A program made the position numbers and the translations under genes. Under the pieces are notes generated by a model. It was not told the DNA's origin. It saw only the letters and a list, made by a program, of their open reading frames with translations, and made no database searches. From an uncultured Lachnospiraceae bacterium (GTDB lineage: Bacteria > Bacillota > Clostridia > Lachnospirales > Lachnospiraceae), in the NCBI GenBank assembly GCA_903789615.1, contig CAIFEV010000001.1:372001-436000 (forward strand): a DNA stretch of 64,000 nt, written 5' to 3'. Positions 9,589-18,514 of this stretch are shown here, piece after piece. How positions within the stretch are numbered: the first letter of the stretch is position 1; each line of letters starts with the position of its first letter.

Positions 9589-11016
9589 ATGATAAAGAAA
9601 ACCAAAATTATCTGCACGATGGGACCGAACACCAATGACAGAGAGCTGCTGAAGCAGATGGCGTTAAACGGAATGGATATCGCCCGCTTCAATTTTTCGC
9701 ACGGGGATCACAAGGAACACGAGCACAGGCTCGAGCTGGTCCGCAGCGTGAGAGAAGAGCTGGGCATTCCGATTGCAACGCTTCTGGATACAAAAGGACC
9801 GGAGATCCGCACGGGGGTTGTGCCGAATGACGGCAAGGTCGAGCTGAAGGAAGGCCAGCAGTTCACGCTGACAACGGATGATTCCGGTATGACCGATGAG
9901 CATCACACGTCGATCACCTATTCCGGGCTGCCGCAGGATGTCTCCATCGGCGACACAATTCTGATTGATGACGGCCTGATTGAGCTGAAGGTTCTGAAGA
10001 TCAGCCAGCCGGGCGAGATTCTCTGCGAGGTTGAAAACGGCGGCATGCTCGGTTCCCGCAAGGGCATCAATGTTCCGAACGTATCGGTCCGTCTTCCCAA
10101 CATCACCGAGAAGGACAAGGAAGATATTCTGTTTGGCATCGATCAGGGGTTTGACTACATCGCAGCGTCCTTTGTCCGGAATGCAGCCTGCATCCGCGAG
10201 ATTAAAGATCTGCTGTGGTCTCACAACGCGGACATTCCGGTCATCGCCAAGATCGAGAATTCCGAAGGCATCCGCAATATGGATGAGATCATCCGCACAG
10301 CCGACGGCGTCATGGTGGCCCGCGGCGACATGGGCGTGGAGATCCCGAGCGAGGATGTACCGCACATCCAGAAGGAACTGATTTCCCGCTGCAACAATGC
10401 GTACAAGACAGTTATCACGGCGACACAGATGCTTGACTCCATGATCCGCAATCCGCGTCCGACCCGCGCGGAAGTGACCGATGTGGCTAATGCGATCTAC
10501 CAGGGCTCCGACTGCATCATGCTCTCCGGTGAGACGGCCAACGGCAAGTATCCGCTTCAGGCACTGCAGATGATGTCCAAGATCGCCTCGACGACAGAGA
10601 AGTATCTCCCGGATGACTCGGAGGAGATGCTCAAGGCTCATTCAAAGAGAGGCATTGCCAGCGCTGTATGCTCTGCTGTTGTGGAGACGGCAAGAAATCT
10701 GCACGCAAAGGCGATCATCTGTCCGTCCATGACCGGATACACGGTCCGCACCATCTCAAAGCTGCGCCCGGCGTCTCTTATCATCGGCTGCTCGCCAAAT
10801 GAGCAGGTTCTCAGAAGAATGCAGATTTACTGGAATGTAAAACCGGTCCGCACGACCCAGGAGACTTCGACGGAGCTCGTGATCGAGCACGCTATCGAGG
10901 CGTCCCTTCAGGAGGGACTTATCGAGGAAGGCGACACGGTCATCGTGAGCGCCGGCATCGCCAATGACAATCTCATCAAGGGCCGCACGAACATGATGCG
11001 GGTTGTGATGGTTTGA
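9589..11016 (+). CDS. pyk: Pyruvate kinase
   Basis: Catalyses phosphoenolpyruvate + ADP to pyruvate + ATP, the last step of glycolysis. The 475 residues match the short form, without the extra PEP-utiliser domain found in some Firmicutes. Signatures seen: KIICTMGP at the N-terminus, the active-site block VIAKIENSEG with its catalytic Lys, MVARGDMGVE, TATQMLDSM and MLSGETANG. The frame is open to 9553, but the family begins at MIKKTKIICTMGP, so ATG 9589 is chosen; GGAGG lies 13 bases upstream, a slightly long spacing. Cytosolic. The gene is followed by tyrS, which has its own promoter. Confidence 0.96.
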   Translation: MIKKTKIICTMGPNTNDRELLKQMALNGMDIARFNFSHGDHKEHEHRLELVRSVREELGIPIATLLDTKGPEIRTGVVPNDGKVELKEGQQFTLTTDDSGMTDEHHTSITYSGLPQDVSIGDTILIDDGLIELKVLKISQPGEILCEVENGGMLGSRKGINVPNVSVRLPNITEKDKEDILFGIDQGFDYIAASFVRNAACIREIKDLLWSHNADIPVIAKIENSEGIRNMDEIIRTADGVMVARGDMGVEIPSEDVPHIQKELISRCNNAYKTVITATQMLDSMIRNPRPTRAEVTDVANAIYQGSDCIMLSGETANGKYPLQALQMMSKIASTTEKYLPDDSEEMLKAHSKRGIASAVCSAVVETARNLHAKAIICPSMTGYTVRTISKLRPASLIIGCSPNEQVLRRMQIYWNVKPVRTTQETSTELVIEHAIEASLQEGLIEEGDTVIVSAGIANDNLIKGRTNMMRVVMV

Positions 11017-11064
11017 CAGCATTGCTGTCCGGCAGCTCTTCTCTTGAGGAGTGTGCTGCGGCGA

Positions 11065-11093
11065 TTGCAAAGAAAGAGACAAACTGGTAAAAT
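11065..11093 (+). promoter_or_regulatory. Sigma-A promoter of tyrS
   Basis: TTGCAA (11065-11070), 17 bases, TAAAAT (11088-11093). The predicted start of transcription, near 11100, is just ahead of the leader hairpin. Confidence 0.7.
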
Positions 11094-11103
11094 GTGTAAA
11101 CAA

Positions 11104-11135
11104 ACGGTGGCCGGAAGAGTTTTTCCGGGCACCGT
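11104..11135 (+). other. Hairpin at the 5' end of the tyrS transcript
   Basis: ACGGTG pairs with CACCGT and CCGGAA with TTCCGG across one G-G mismatch, enclosing a six-base loop. It would be the first structure in the tyrS mRNA, about 30 bases before the start codon. No U-run follows, so it is not a classic terminator, and no T-box GGTGG core with specifier stem fits. Confidence 0.6.
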
Positions 11136-11164
11136 AATATATTAAACGGAAAAAGGACAAATCG

Positions 11165-12388
11165 ATGCTGCTTTATGATGAACTGAAGGCGCGCGGTCTC
11201 GTCGCGCAGGTGACGGATGAAGACTATGTGAAGGATCTGATCAATACCGGCAAGGCGGTGTTTTATATCGGATTTGATCCGACAGCCGATTCGCTTCACG
11301 TCGGTCATTTCATGGCACTCTGCCTTATGAAGCGTCTTCAGATGAACGGCAACAAGCCGATCGCACTGATGGGCGGCGGCACGGCGATGATCGGAGATCC
11401 ATCGGGGCGCACGGACATGCGCAAGATGATGACGGTTGAGACGATTGACAGCAACGTGGCAGCCATCAAAAAGCAGGTTTCCCGTTTCATTGACTTCAGT
11501 GACGGAAAAGCGATTCTGGCCAACAATGCCGACTGGCTTCGCGACCTGAATTTCCTGGATTTCATGCGTGACTACGGCGCACTGTTCTCCGTCAATGACA
11601 TGCTCCGCGCAAGAGCTTATGTAAACCGCATGGCCAACGGCCTGTCGTTCCTCGAGTTCTCCTATATGCTGATGCAGGCGTATGACTTCCTGATGCTGTA
11701 TCAGCGCTACGGCTGCAATTTCCAGTTCGGAGGAGACGATCAGTGGAGCAACATGCTCGCCGGGACCGACCTCATCCGAAAGAAACTCGGCAAGAATGCA
11801 GCGGCCATGACGATTACGCTTCTTTTAAAGCACGACGGCACCAAGATGGGCAAGACCGCGGGCGGTGCTCTGTGGCTCGACGCAAACAAGACTTCACCGT
11901 ATGAGTTCTATCAGTACTGGAGAAACATTGACGATGCGGATGTCATCAAGTGCCTCAAGATGCTGACGTTCCTGCCGCTTGAGCAGATTCACGACATGGA
12001 AAGCTGGCAGGGAGCTGATCTCAACCGGGCCAAGGAGATTCTTGCGTTTGAACTCACCGGTCAGGTTCACGGGAAAGAGGAGGCGGAGAAAGCACAGGAA
12101 GCCGCAAGATCGCTTTTTTCCGGCAGCGGATATTCCGAGAATATGATGGAGTCCAAAGTCACGGAAGACAGTTTCCGGGACGGCGTCATCGACGCGATCT
12201 CGCTTCTGTGCGCAACCGGAGCGATTGCCTCCCGTTCGGATGCCCGCCGCACGATTCAGCAGGGCGGCATGACGGTTGACGGTGACAAGGTTACCGACAT
12301 CGCCGCAACGTTCCCGATCGAGAAGTTCGAAAAGGGCGTTGTCGTCCAGAAAGGCAAGAAGACGTTCCGCAAGGTTGTTCTGGCCTGA
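11165..12388 (+). CDS. tyrS: Tyrosyl-tRNA synthetase
   Basis: Class I synthetase charging tRNA-Tyr in the cytosol. The 407 residues are the normal length. The HIGH-type motif appears as HVGH (about residue 46) and the KMSKS-type loop as KMGKT within KHDGTKMGKT. Tyrosine-pocket signatures include YIGFDPTADSLHVGH and QFGGDDQWSN. The last 60 or so residues form an S4 RNA-binding domain. ATG 11165 follows AAAGGA by six bases. Unlike many clostridial tyrS genes, the short leader does not hold a recognisable T-box. Confidence 0.97.
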   Translation: MLLYDELKARGLVAQVTDEDYVKDLINTGKAVFYIGFDPTADSLHVGHFMALCLMKRLQMNGNKPIALMGGGTAMIGDPSGRTDMRKMMTVETIDSNVAAIKKQVSRFIDFSDGKAILANNADWLRDLNFLDFMRDYGALFSVNDMLRARAYVNRMANGLSFLEFSYMLMQAYDFLMLYQRYGCNFQFGGDDQWSNMLAGTDLIRKKLGKNAAAMTITLLLKHDGTKMGKTAGGALWLDANKTSPYEFYQYWRNIDDADVIKCLKMLTFLPLEQIHDMESWQGADLNRAKEILAFELTGQVHGKEEAEKAQEAARSLFSGSGYSENMMESKVTEDSFRDGVIDAISLLCATGAIASRSDARRTIQQGGMTVDGDKVTDIAATFPIEKFEKGVVVQKGKKTFRKVVLA

Positions 12389-12432
12389 GTTTCCAGGCGC
12401 TGCGGAATATTGAGAAGTATATATTGCAGAAT

Positions 12433-12470
12433 GGCTGCCTCCGGAATAAAATCCGGCGGCAGCTTTTTAC
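12433..12470 (+). terminator. Intrinsic terminator after tyrS
   Basis: GCTGCC-T-CCGGA pairs with TCCGG-C-GGCAGC around ATAAAA, followed by TTTTT. Confidence 0.85.
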
Positions 12471-12553
12471 TTTTTATATTGAGGCAGCCGTTCCTCCCAA
12501 ATATCCCGCCTCGATATAGAAAGAGCGTCACGGCTATGGCATCGCACAGGAGG

Positions 12554-14329
12554 TCACTCTATGCGCCGGATACCGTCGATATTTGTCGAGGCCACCATCG
12601 AGTAATTCGTGTAATAAATGACAAATCCGGGCTTTGCTGCCGGCGGTTTTTTTACTTCTTTTTTCCGGACGTAATCGACCTGCGCATTGGGGGAATCCTG
12701 CGCCTTTGAGAAATGCGCGGCAAGTCTGGCCGCCTCCTCAAAAGTTGTGTCCGGAAGCTCTTTGCCCTGCGCCCGCACGATCACGTGGGAGCCCGGCATT
12801 TTCTTGGCGTGGAACCACCAATCGGACGGGGATGCCATTTTGAACGTCAGTATCTCGTTCTGCTGATTGTTCTTTCCGACATAGATATCAAATCCGTCAG
12901 AAGACACAAAATGCATCGGGAGCGATCTGTCAGGCCGCTCTTTCCGGTCTGCCCTGGCGTGAATATAGCCGGAATCGGCCAGTTCCCGGCGCACGGCGGC
13001 TATATCACTCTCTGTCTCTGCAGCAGACAGCGATACGAGGATCGATTCAAGGTGATCCAGCTGCTCCCGCGACTCTTTGATCAGTTTTGAGTCCGCTTCA
13101 AAGGTGCGCTTGAGCTTGCTGTAGCGCTCGAAATAATGGTTCGCATTTTCCTGAATCGATTTTGCGGGGTCAAGCGGAATCCGGATTTTCCGGTTATCGT
13201 CGTAGTAGTTCTCAACCTCGGCACTTTCCGATCCGTCCGTGAGCATGTAGCCGTAGGCCTGCAGAAGTTCGCCGTACACGCGGAAGCGGTCACGTTTCTG
13301 CGTGGATTCCAGCTGCTTTTCCTGGATCGCGAGTTTCTTCCCGGTCCGCTCCAGAAGCGTGCTGACGATGTGCCGGAGGTCCGAGGATTTCTGACGCATC
13401 CTGTCGCGCCTGTCGCGGGAGGCGTAGTACCGGCCAAGCAGTGTGCTCGGGCTGTCAAAGGCTTCTGATTCCAATCCGTCGTACATGCGCATCGGCAGTA
13501 CGGAATACGCAAAATCTTCACCGTTCCGCCGGTAGAGCACCGGGTTAAAATCCTCCTCCCGGATACGGGCCGCCATCCCGGCAAATGCCGCAAAAACGGC
13601 TTCTTTTCCGGCCGGATCCAGTGCGCTGGCAGGACGGGAGCTGTCTGCTCCGGCCTCAAAGGCGATTTCTTCGGCGAGCATCGGGGAAAAACCGGTTATG
13701 GAGGCTACGATCGCTTTGGAAAGAGGCAGCGGCTGTGAAAAGACTCTCGCCTCAAACTCCGTCTGTGTCAGTGTCAGCGGGTTGAGCTTGTCGTTCTCAC
13801 CCGGAATGAAGTACGGGCGCCCCGGGAGGACCTCACGGACGGAGCTCACGGACGCCGGGATCCGTTTGATCGCGTCGATGATCGTGTCCGTTTCGTCTGT
13901 CAGGATCAGATTGCTGTATTTGCCCATGAATTCGGCATTCAGCCGGATTGTCTTAAGATCTCCCATATCATCGAGATGCTCAAAAGAGAATACAAGCACC
14001 CGGTCCATTCCGGGCTGCGTGATTGCCGTCAGGCGTCCGTTTCCGATTTTTTTGCGCAGCAGCATGCAGAAAGCCGGAGCCTGTTCCGGGGACGGCTTGT
14101 TTTCGTCCAGGATCCGCACGAGCGGAAGAGACGCATTCACACTGAGCTGGACGCGCACCGTGTCAGCTTTTGCTTTCAGCTGTCCGCTGCCGTCATACTG
14201 GTTGTTTGTCTTAAAGGTGAGAAGCAGTTCGTCGCTTTCCGTCTGTGCGATGCGCGAGAGCCGTGCGCCGTGCAGACACGAAGAAAGCTCGCAGCGGACT
14301 GCAGCTGTCATGGTTCCGTCAAATGCCAT
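12554..14329 (-). CDS. rqcH: NFACT ribosome quality-control factor RqcH (Rqc2 homologue)
   Basis: RqcH binds stalled 50S subunits carrying peptidyl-tRNA and directs C-terminal alanine tailing for degradation. The 591 residues show the family's order: an N-terminal NFACT-N domain opening MAFDGTMTAAVRCEL, helix-hairpin-helix and coiled-coil segments around residues 290-430, and a C-terminal NFACT-R domain with YVGKNNQQNE and PSDWWFHAKKMPGSHV. Such genes were formerly annotated as fibronectin-binding proteins. The ATG at 14329 has GGAGG just upstream on the minus strand. The gene is transcribed alone, diverging from yicC. Confidence 0.9.
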   Translation of the reverse strand: MAFDGTMTAAVRCELSSCLHGARLSRIAQTESDELLLTFKTNNQYDGSGQLKAKADTVRVQLSVNASLPLVRILDENKPSPEQAPAFCMLLRKKIGNGRLTAITQPGMDRVLVFSFEHLDDMGDLKTIRLNAEFMGKYSNLILTDETDTIIDAIKRIPASVSSVREVLPGRPYFIPGENDKLNPLTLTQTEFEARVFSQPLPLSKAIVASITGFSPMLAEEIAFEAGADSSRPASALDPAGKEAVFAAFAGMAARIREEDFNPVLYRRNGEDFAYSVLPMRMYDGLESEAFDSPSTLLGRYYASRDRRDRMRQKSSDLRHIVSTLLERTGKKLAIQEKQLESTQKRDRFRVYGELLQAYGYMLTDGSESAEVENYYDDNRKIRIPLDPAKSIQENANHYFERYSKLKRTFEADSKLIKESREQLDHLESILVSLSAAETESDIAAVRRELADSGYIHARADRKERPDRSLPMHFVSSDGFDIYVGKNNQQNEILTFKMASPSDWWFHAKKMPGSHVIVRAQGKELPDTTFEEAARLAAHFSKAQDSPNAQVDYVRKKEVKKPPAAKPGFVIYYTNYSMVASTNIDGIRRIE

Positions 14330-14390
14330 AGTGAACCTCCATCCTACGTACCTGTATCATACCATATTCCTTCCCGGGCTGTCCGGTATC

Positions 14391-14399
14391 TGATATAAT
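14391..14399 (+). promoter_or_regulatory. Extended -10 promoter of yicC
   Basis: TGA followed by TATAAT (14394-14399) with a weak TTCCCG -35 (14371-14376, 17-base spacer). It lies about 95 bases before the yicC start. Confidence 0.55.
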
Positions 14400-14492
14400 G
14401 TACCGGAGATACGCGCGGAAACGCACATGCAGGGTAGACAACTGCCATCTGCCTTTCCGTGCATACAGACCAGAAGCAGGAGAACAGGAACG

Positions 14493-15371
14493 ATGGTTAG
14501 AAGTATGACGGGATTCGGCCGCTGTGAGATCACGGAAGGCGGTCAGAAAGCTGTTGTGGAAATAAAATCGGTCAATCACAGATTCCTTGAGATGGCGGTG
14601 CGAATGCCGAGGAAACTGGGCAGTCTCGAGAGCTGTGTCCGGGAAGAGGTCAGGAAATACGCTGCACGGGGCAAGATCGACATCAGCGTCAGCTATGAGA
14701 ACCGGGACGTTTCATCGGTCAGACTTCTGTACAACCGGAGTGTGGCACAGAATTATCTGGATATCTTCGCGCAGATGAGCTCGGATTTCGGCATGGACAA
14801 TTCTGTCGGGCTGCTGGATCTCGCGTCACTTCCGGACGTTATCACCGAGCAGGAGCCGGAGTCTGACGACGAGGCAGTCTGGGCTTTCCTGAAAAGAGCC
14901 GTTGACGGTGCCGGCAGACAGTTTTCTGAAGTCCGCGCCATCGAAGGAGAAAACCTCAGAAAAGACCTCCTTGGCAAGCTGGACAGCCTCTCCGCTCTTC
15001 TGGATTCGGTGGAGGAAAAATCGCCGGAAATTGTCGCAAACTACGAGAAGAAACTGAGAGAGCGCGTAAACAGTATTGCCGGTGAAGTGCCGGTCGATGA
15101 GAACCGCCTGGCGCAGGAAGTTGTGCTGTATGCGGACAAGATCTGCGTGGATGAGGAAATTGTCCGGCTTCGCAGCCATTTCTCACAGGCCCGGGAGACC
15201 CTTGAGGAGGGCGGCGCCATCGGAAGAAAACTTGACTTTATCGTGCAGGAGATGAACCGGGAAGCCAACACGATCCTCTCAAAGACCGATGATGTTCTGC
15301 TCTCTCAAACAGCGATCGGAATGAAAACCGGCATAGAAAAGGTCCGCGAGCAGATTCAAAATCTTGAGTGA
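14493..15371 (+). CDS. yicC: YicC/YloC family endoribonuclease
   Basis: A 292-residue member of the YicC family, shown in other bacteria to be an endoribonuclease acting in RNA turnover. The N-terminus VRSMTGFGR and the C-terminal block KLDFIVQEMNREANTI with LSKTDD are diagnostic. The frame is open to 14427, but the family begins MVRSMTGFG, so ATG 14493 is taken, with AGGAG ten bases upstream. In related Firmicutes a small remA (DUF370) gene often lies between yicC and gmk. Here the 100-base gap holds only a promoter. Confidence 0.93.
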   Translation: MVRSMTGFGRCEITEGGQKAVVEIKSVNHRFLEMAVRMPRKLGSLESCVREEVRKYAARGKIDISVSYENRDVSSVRLLYNRSVAQNYLDIFAQMSSDFGMDNSVGLLDLASLPDVITEQEPESDDEAVWAFLKRAVDGAGRQFSEVRAIEGENLRKDLLGKLDSLSALLDSVEEKSPEIVANYEKKLRERVNSIAGEVPVDENRLAQEVVLYADKICVDEEIVRLRSHFSQARETLEEGGAIGRKLDFIVQEMNREANTILSKTDDVLLSQTAIGMKTGIEKVREQIQNLE

Positions 15372-15379
15372 TTCCGGGC

Positions 15380-15408
15380 TTGCGTTTCTGCCCGGTGCGT
15401 TCTATAAT
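15380..15408 (+). promoter_or_regulatory. Sigma-A promoter of gmk-rpoZ
   Basis: TTGCGT (15380-15385), 17 bases, TATAAT (15403-15408). Confidence 0.7.
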
Positions 15409-15472
15409 ACTTCGGTGAATTTTGATTCTATACCGTTTTGCGCTTCCCTGCCTATGGAAGAAAAGAGGCTGT

Positions 15473-16102
15473 ATGGCTGACAGAGGACTGTTGATTGTGA
15501 TTTCGGGATTTGCCGGGAGCGGAAAGGGGACCGTCGTAAAACAGATCCTTGCGGACCGTCCGGACAGATGTTCTCTCAGCACTTCCGTGACAACGAGGCT
15601 GCCGCGGCCCGGCGAGGAGGAAGGCGTCTCGTACTTTTTCCGGACAAAAGAAGAGTTCGAGCGCATGATCCGGGACGATGAGCTCATCGAATATGCCCGG
15701 TACGTGAGCAATTATTACGGGACACCGAAAGCCTGGGTTGAGCAGAAGATGAAGGAAGGCGTTGATGTCATTCTGGAAATTGAAATTCAGGGTGCCATGA
15801 ATATCAAAAAGATGTATCCGGACGCCGTTCTCATCTTTCTCATGCCGCCGGGGGCCGATGAACTTAAAAAACGGCTTGTGGGGCGCGGCACGGAGGACGC
15901 CGCCACGGTGCGTGCAAGACTGGCACGCGCCTGTGAGGAAGCGGAAGGAATTGAAAAGTACGACTATCTGGTCGTTAATGATGAGGTAGAGACATGTGCC
16001 GGGAAGATCGAGATGATCGCCGACGCAGAGAGGCTGAAAACCGGCCGCCAGGACCAGCTCATCCGCCGAATGCGGCAGGGACTGGAGAAATTCAGAGCAT
16101 AG
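15473..16102 (+). CDS. gmk: Guanylate kinase
   Basis: Phosphorylates GMP to GDP with ATP. The 209 residues match the family. The P-loop is GFAGSGKGT (more often GPSGAGKGT), followed by the GMP-binding SVTTRLPRPGE and the segment YYGTPKAWVE. LEIEIQGAMNIKK is the usual Walker-B-like block. ATG 15473 is the start because the family begins shortly before the P-loop and AAGAGG lies four bases upstream; upstream in-frame codons overlap the promoter. It is followed after 16 bases by rpoZ, a common pairing. Confidence 0.95.
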   Translation: MADRGLLIVISGFAGSGKGTVVKQILADRPDRCSLSTSVTTRLPRPGEEEGVSYFFRTKEEFERMIRDDELIEYARYVSNYYGTPKAWVEQKMKEGVDVILEIEIQGAMNIKKMYPDAVLIFLMPPGADELKKRLVGRGTEDAATVRARLARACEEAEGIEKYDYLVVNDEVETCAGKIEMIADAERLKTGRQDQLIRRMRQGLEKFRA

Positions 16103-16118
16103 CACAAGGAGAGAATGT

Positions 16119-16490
16119 ATGTTACATCCGTCATATACCGAACTGATGAACAAAATCAACAGTGACGTCGAGCCGGGCGAACAGCCGCTGGTCGAGAGCC
16201 GCTACGCGATCGTGAAAGCCACGAGCGCAAGAGCAAGACAGATCATCGCTGCCCGCCATATCAAGGAAGAACTTGACAAGGCTCAGAGAGAAGCGGCCCA
16301 GGAGGGAAGGGTCATCGACGAGGATGAGGAAGAGGCTCTCTATGAGCTTAAGCACAATCAGCTGATCACTTTAAAGATGGGCGAGCCGATGATCCCGGAT
16401 TCCGAAAATATGAAGCCGCTTTCCATCGCCGTCGAGGAACTCTACGAGGGCAAGGTTCGGATTGTCGGCCAGACAGACGACACACAGTAA
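16119..16490 (+). CDS. rpoZ: RNA polymerase omega subunit
   Basis: Omega helps assemble RNA polymerase by clamping the beta' subunit. At 123 residues it is longer than the enterobacterial form, as usual in Lachnospiraceae. Recognisable parts are the N-terminal SYTELMNKINSD, the core block ESRYAIVKATSARARQI, and PLSIAVEELYEGKV near the C-terminus. AAGGAGAG precedes the ATG. It lies directly behind gmk and ahead of a terminator-like hairpin. Confidence 0.93.
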   Translation: MLHPSYTELMNKINSDVEPGEQPLVESRYAIVKATSARARQIIAARHIKEELDKAQREAAQEGRVIDEDEEEALYELKHNQLITLKMGEPMIPDSENMKPLSIAVEELYEGKVRIVGQTDDTQ

Positions 16491-16510
16491 GAACCATGAA
16501 AATGCATCAG

Positions 16511-16545
16511 GGCCTGCACTTATACGGCAGGCCTTTTATTTTTTT
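16511..16545 (+). terminator. Intrinsic terminator between rpoZ and rimO
   Basis: GGCCTGC pairs with GCAGGCC around a nine-base loop, followed by TTTTATTTTTTT. It ends only 15 bases before the rimO start codon, so it would separate or attenuate rimO expression. Confidence 0.75.
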
Positions 16546-16560
16546 CGCCGGGGAGGAGCC

Positions 16561-17958
16561 GTGGCAGAGACAAACAGTAAAGAACAGAAGATCCTGATGG
16601 TATCTCTCGGATGCGACAAAAATCTGGTCGATTCCGAGGAGATGCTGGGACAGCTGCTGGGCAGCGGATATACCATGACGGACAACGAGGTGGAAGCAGA
16701 TGCTGTCATTGTGAACACATGCTGCTTTATAGAGGATGCCAAGAAGGAGAGCATCGACACGATTCTTTCCATGGCGCATCTGAAGGAAGACGGAAGATGC
16801 AGGGCGCTGGTTGTCACCGGGTGTCTGGGGCACCGCTACGCCAGAGAAATTCAGGAGAGCATCCCGGAGGTCGATGCGATCATGGGGACGTCTTCCGCCG
16901 ACAAGATCCGGGACGTGCTGGATGATCTTCTCGGCCGGAAACAGGCACAGGAGCGGGCCAGGCGTGCCGTACAGCAGGAGGGCCCTGTTGTGGTAGTGGA
17001 AAGCGCTGACAGAACACCGCTCCCGCCCACGCGGGTCATCACAACCGGCGGATGGTATGAATACCTTAAGATTGCCGAAGGGTGCGACAAGCACTGCACA
17101 TATTGTGCAATTCCTTCCGTACGCGGGAATTACCGCAGCATTCCCGAAAACTATCTTCTGGCGCAGGCAAAGTACCTGGCATCACAGGGCGTGCGGGAAC
17201 TGATTCTGGTCGCGCAGGAGACGATGCTTTACGGGACGGATATCTCGGGAAAGAAGGAGCTGCCGAAGCTTCTTCACGATCTGGCCGCGATTGACGGGAT
17301 TGAGTGGATCCGTATCCTGTACTGCTATCCGGAGGAGATAACAGAGGAGCTCATCCGCACGATCCGGCAGGAGCCCAAGGTGCTGCCGTACATTGACATG
17401 CCGGTTCAGCATGCGTCTGACCACATTCTGAAGCGGATGGCCAGGCGGACAAGCCGGGCCGATCTGGAGCGGATTATCTGCCGCCTGCGGGAAGAAATCC
17501 CGGAGATCGCGCTGCGCACAACTCTCATTGTCGGTTTCCCCGGGGAGACAGACGAGGACTTTGAGGAGCTGGTGACATTTGTCAGGAAGATGCGTTTTGA
17601 CAGGCTCGGCGTATTCACGTATTCGCGCGAGGAGGGAACGCCGGCCGCGGATTTCCCGGATCAGATTCCGGAAGAGGTGAAGCAGAAGCGCCGCGACACG
17701 ATCATGGAGATCCAGCAGGAGGTTTCCCGTCAGAAAAATGAAACACTTGTCGGAAAGACGCTGGAGGTGATCACGGAAGGATATCTGCCGGACGACGGCG
17801 TGTACACGGGTAGAACCTACCGGGATGCGCCGGGAGTCGACGGTCTTGTATTTTTTGAGTCGGATGCGGATCTGATTTCCGGAACCATGGCAGACGTAAA
17901 AATAACCGGTGCCTCGGAATATGATTTAACTGGTATAATGACGGAAAGCACAACTTGA
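16561..17958 (+). CDS. rimO: Ribosomal protein S12 methylthiotransferase RimO
   Basis: RimO adds a methylthio group to the conserved aspartate of ribosomal protein S12. It is a radical-SAM enzyme with two iron-sulfur clusters. The 465 residues show the N-terminal UPF0004 domain with cysteines in SLGCDKNLVDSE, NTCCFIEDA and TGCLGHRY. The radical-SAM motif CDKHCTYC follows at about residue 178 and a TRAM domain closes the protein. The start is GTG 16561, supported by GGGGAGGAG three bases upstream; the longer frame would run through the terminator hairpin. It is the first gene of rimO-pgsA-cinA. Confidence 0.95.
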   Translation: MAETNSKEQKILMVSLGCDKNLVDSEEMLGQLLGSGYTMTDNEVEADAVIVNTCCFIEDAKKESIDTILSMAHLKEDGRCRALVVTGCLGHRYAREIQESIPEVDAIMGTSSADKIRDVLDDLLGRKQAQERARRAVQQEGPVVVVESADRTPLPPTRVITTGGWYEYLKIAEGCDKHCTYCAIPSVRGNYRSIPENYLLAQAKYLASQGVRELILVAQETMLYGTDISGKKELPKLLHDLAAIDGIEWIRILYCYPEEITEELIRTIRQEPKVLPYIDMPVQHASDHILKRMARRTSRADLERIICRLREEIPEIALRTTLIVGFPGETDEDFEELVTFVRKMRFDRLGVFTYSREEGTPAADFPDQIPEEVKQKRRDTIMEIQQEVSRQKNETLVGKTLEVITEGYLPDDGVYTGRTYRDAPGVDGLVFFESDADLISGTMADVKITGASEYDLTGIMTESTT

Positions 17959-17980
17959 GAATTTCAGGGAGGATGTTTGC

Positions 17981-18514
17981 ATGAATCTGCCGAATAAACT
18001 GACGATGTGCCGTATCTTCATGATCCCGCTGTATCTGGTCTTCCTGTACCTCGGATGGAACATTCCGGCGCTGATTGTTTTTGTGGCTGCTTCCCTGACA
18101 GATCTGGCGGACGGAAAGATTGCAAGAAGCCGGGGACTTATCACCAACTTCGGGAAATTTATGGATCCGCTGGCTGACAAGCTCCTCACCTGCTCGGCTA
18201 TGATCGCAATGGTTGATCTGGGACGGCTTGAGGGATGGGCTGTCATCATCATCATCGCGCGGGAATTCACCATCAGCGGCTTCCGGCTTGTGGCAGCCAG
18301 CAACAATGTTGTGATAGCCGCCAATTACTGGGGAAAGTGGAAGACGGTATTCCAGATGGCAATGATCATTCTGCTGACAGCCGCGATTCCCGGGATTTTC
18401 TTCGGGGTTCTCAGCCAGATTGTAAAATACATCGCGGTAATTCTGACCGTTCTGTCTCTTGTGATCTATCTCAAACAGAACTGGTCTGTCATGAAAGAAG
18501 GCAGTACAAAATGA
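17981..18514 (+). CDS. pgsA: CDP-diacylglycerol--glycerol-3-phosphate 3-phosphatidyltransferase
   Basis: Makes phosphatidylglycerol phosphate, the committed step to phosphatidylglycerol, in the cytoplasmic membrane. The 177 residues are typical. The CDP-alcohol phosphotransferase signature is intact: D-L-A-D-G-K-I-A-R, then G, then MDPLADK with both late aspartates. Four to six hydrophobic helices are seen. GGGAGGA lies seven bases before the ATG. The stop overlaps the next start as ATGA. Confidence 0.95.
   Translation: MNLPNKLTMCRIFMIPLYLVFLYLGWNIPALIVFVAASLTDLADGKIARSRGLITNFGKFMDPLADKLLTCSAMIAMVDLGRLEGWAVIIIIAREFTISGFRLVAASNNVVIAANYWGKWKTVFQMAMIILLTAAIPGIFFGVLSQIVKYIAVILTVLSLVIYLKQNWSVMKEGSTK

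Noticed and set aside
11017-11164. T-box riboswitch upstream of tyrS
   Set aside because: The gap is short, the structure is a single hairpin, and no T-box core sequence or tyrosine specifier arrangement is found.
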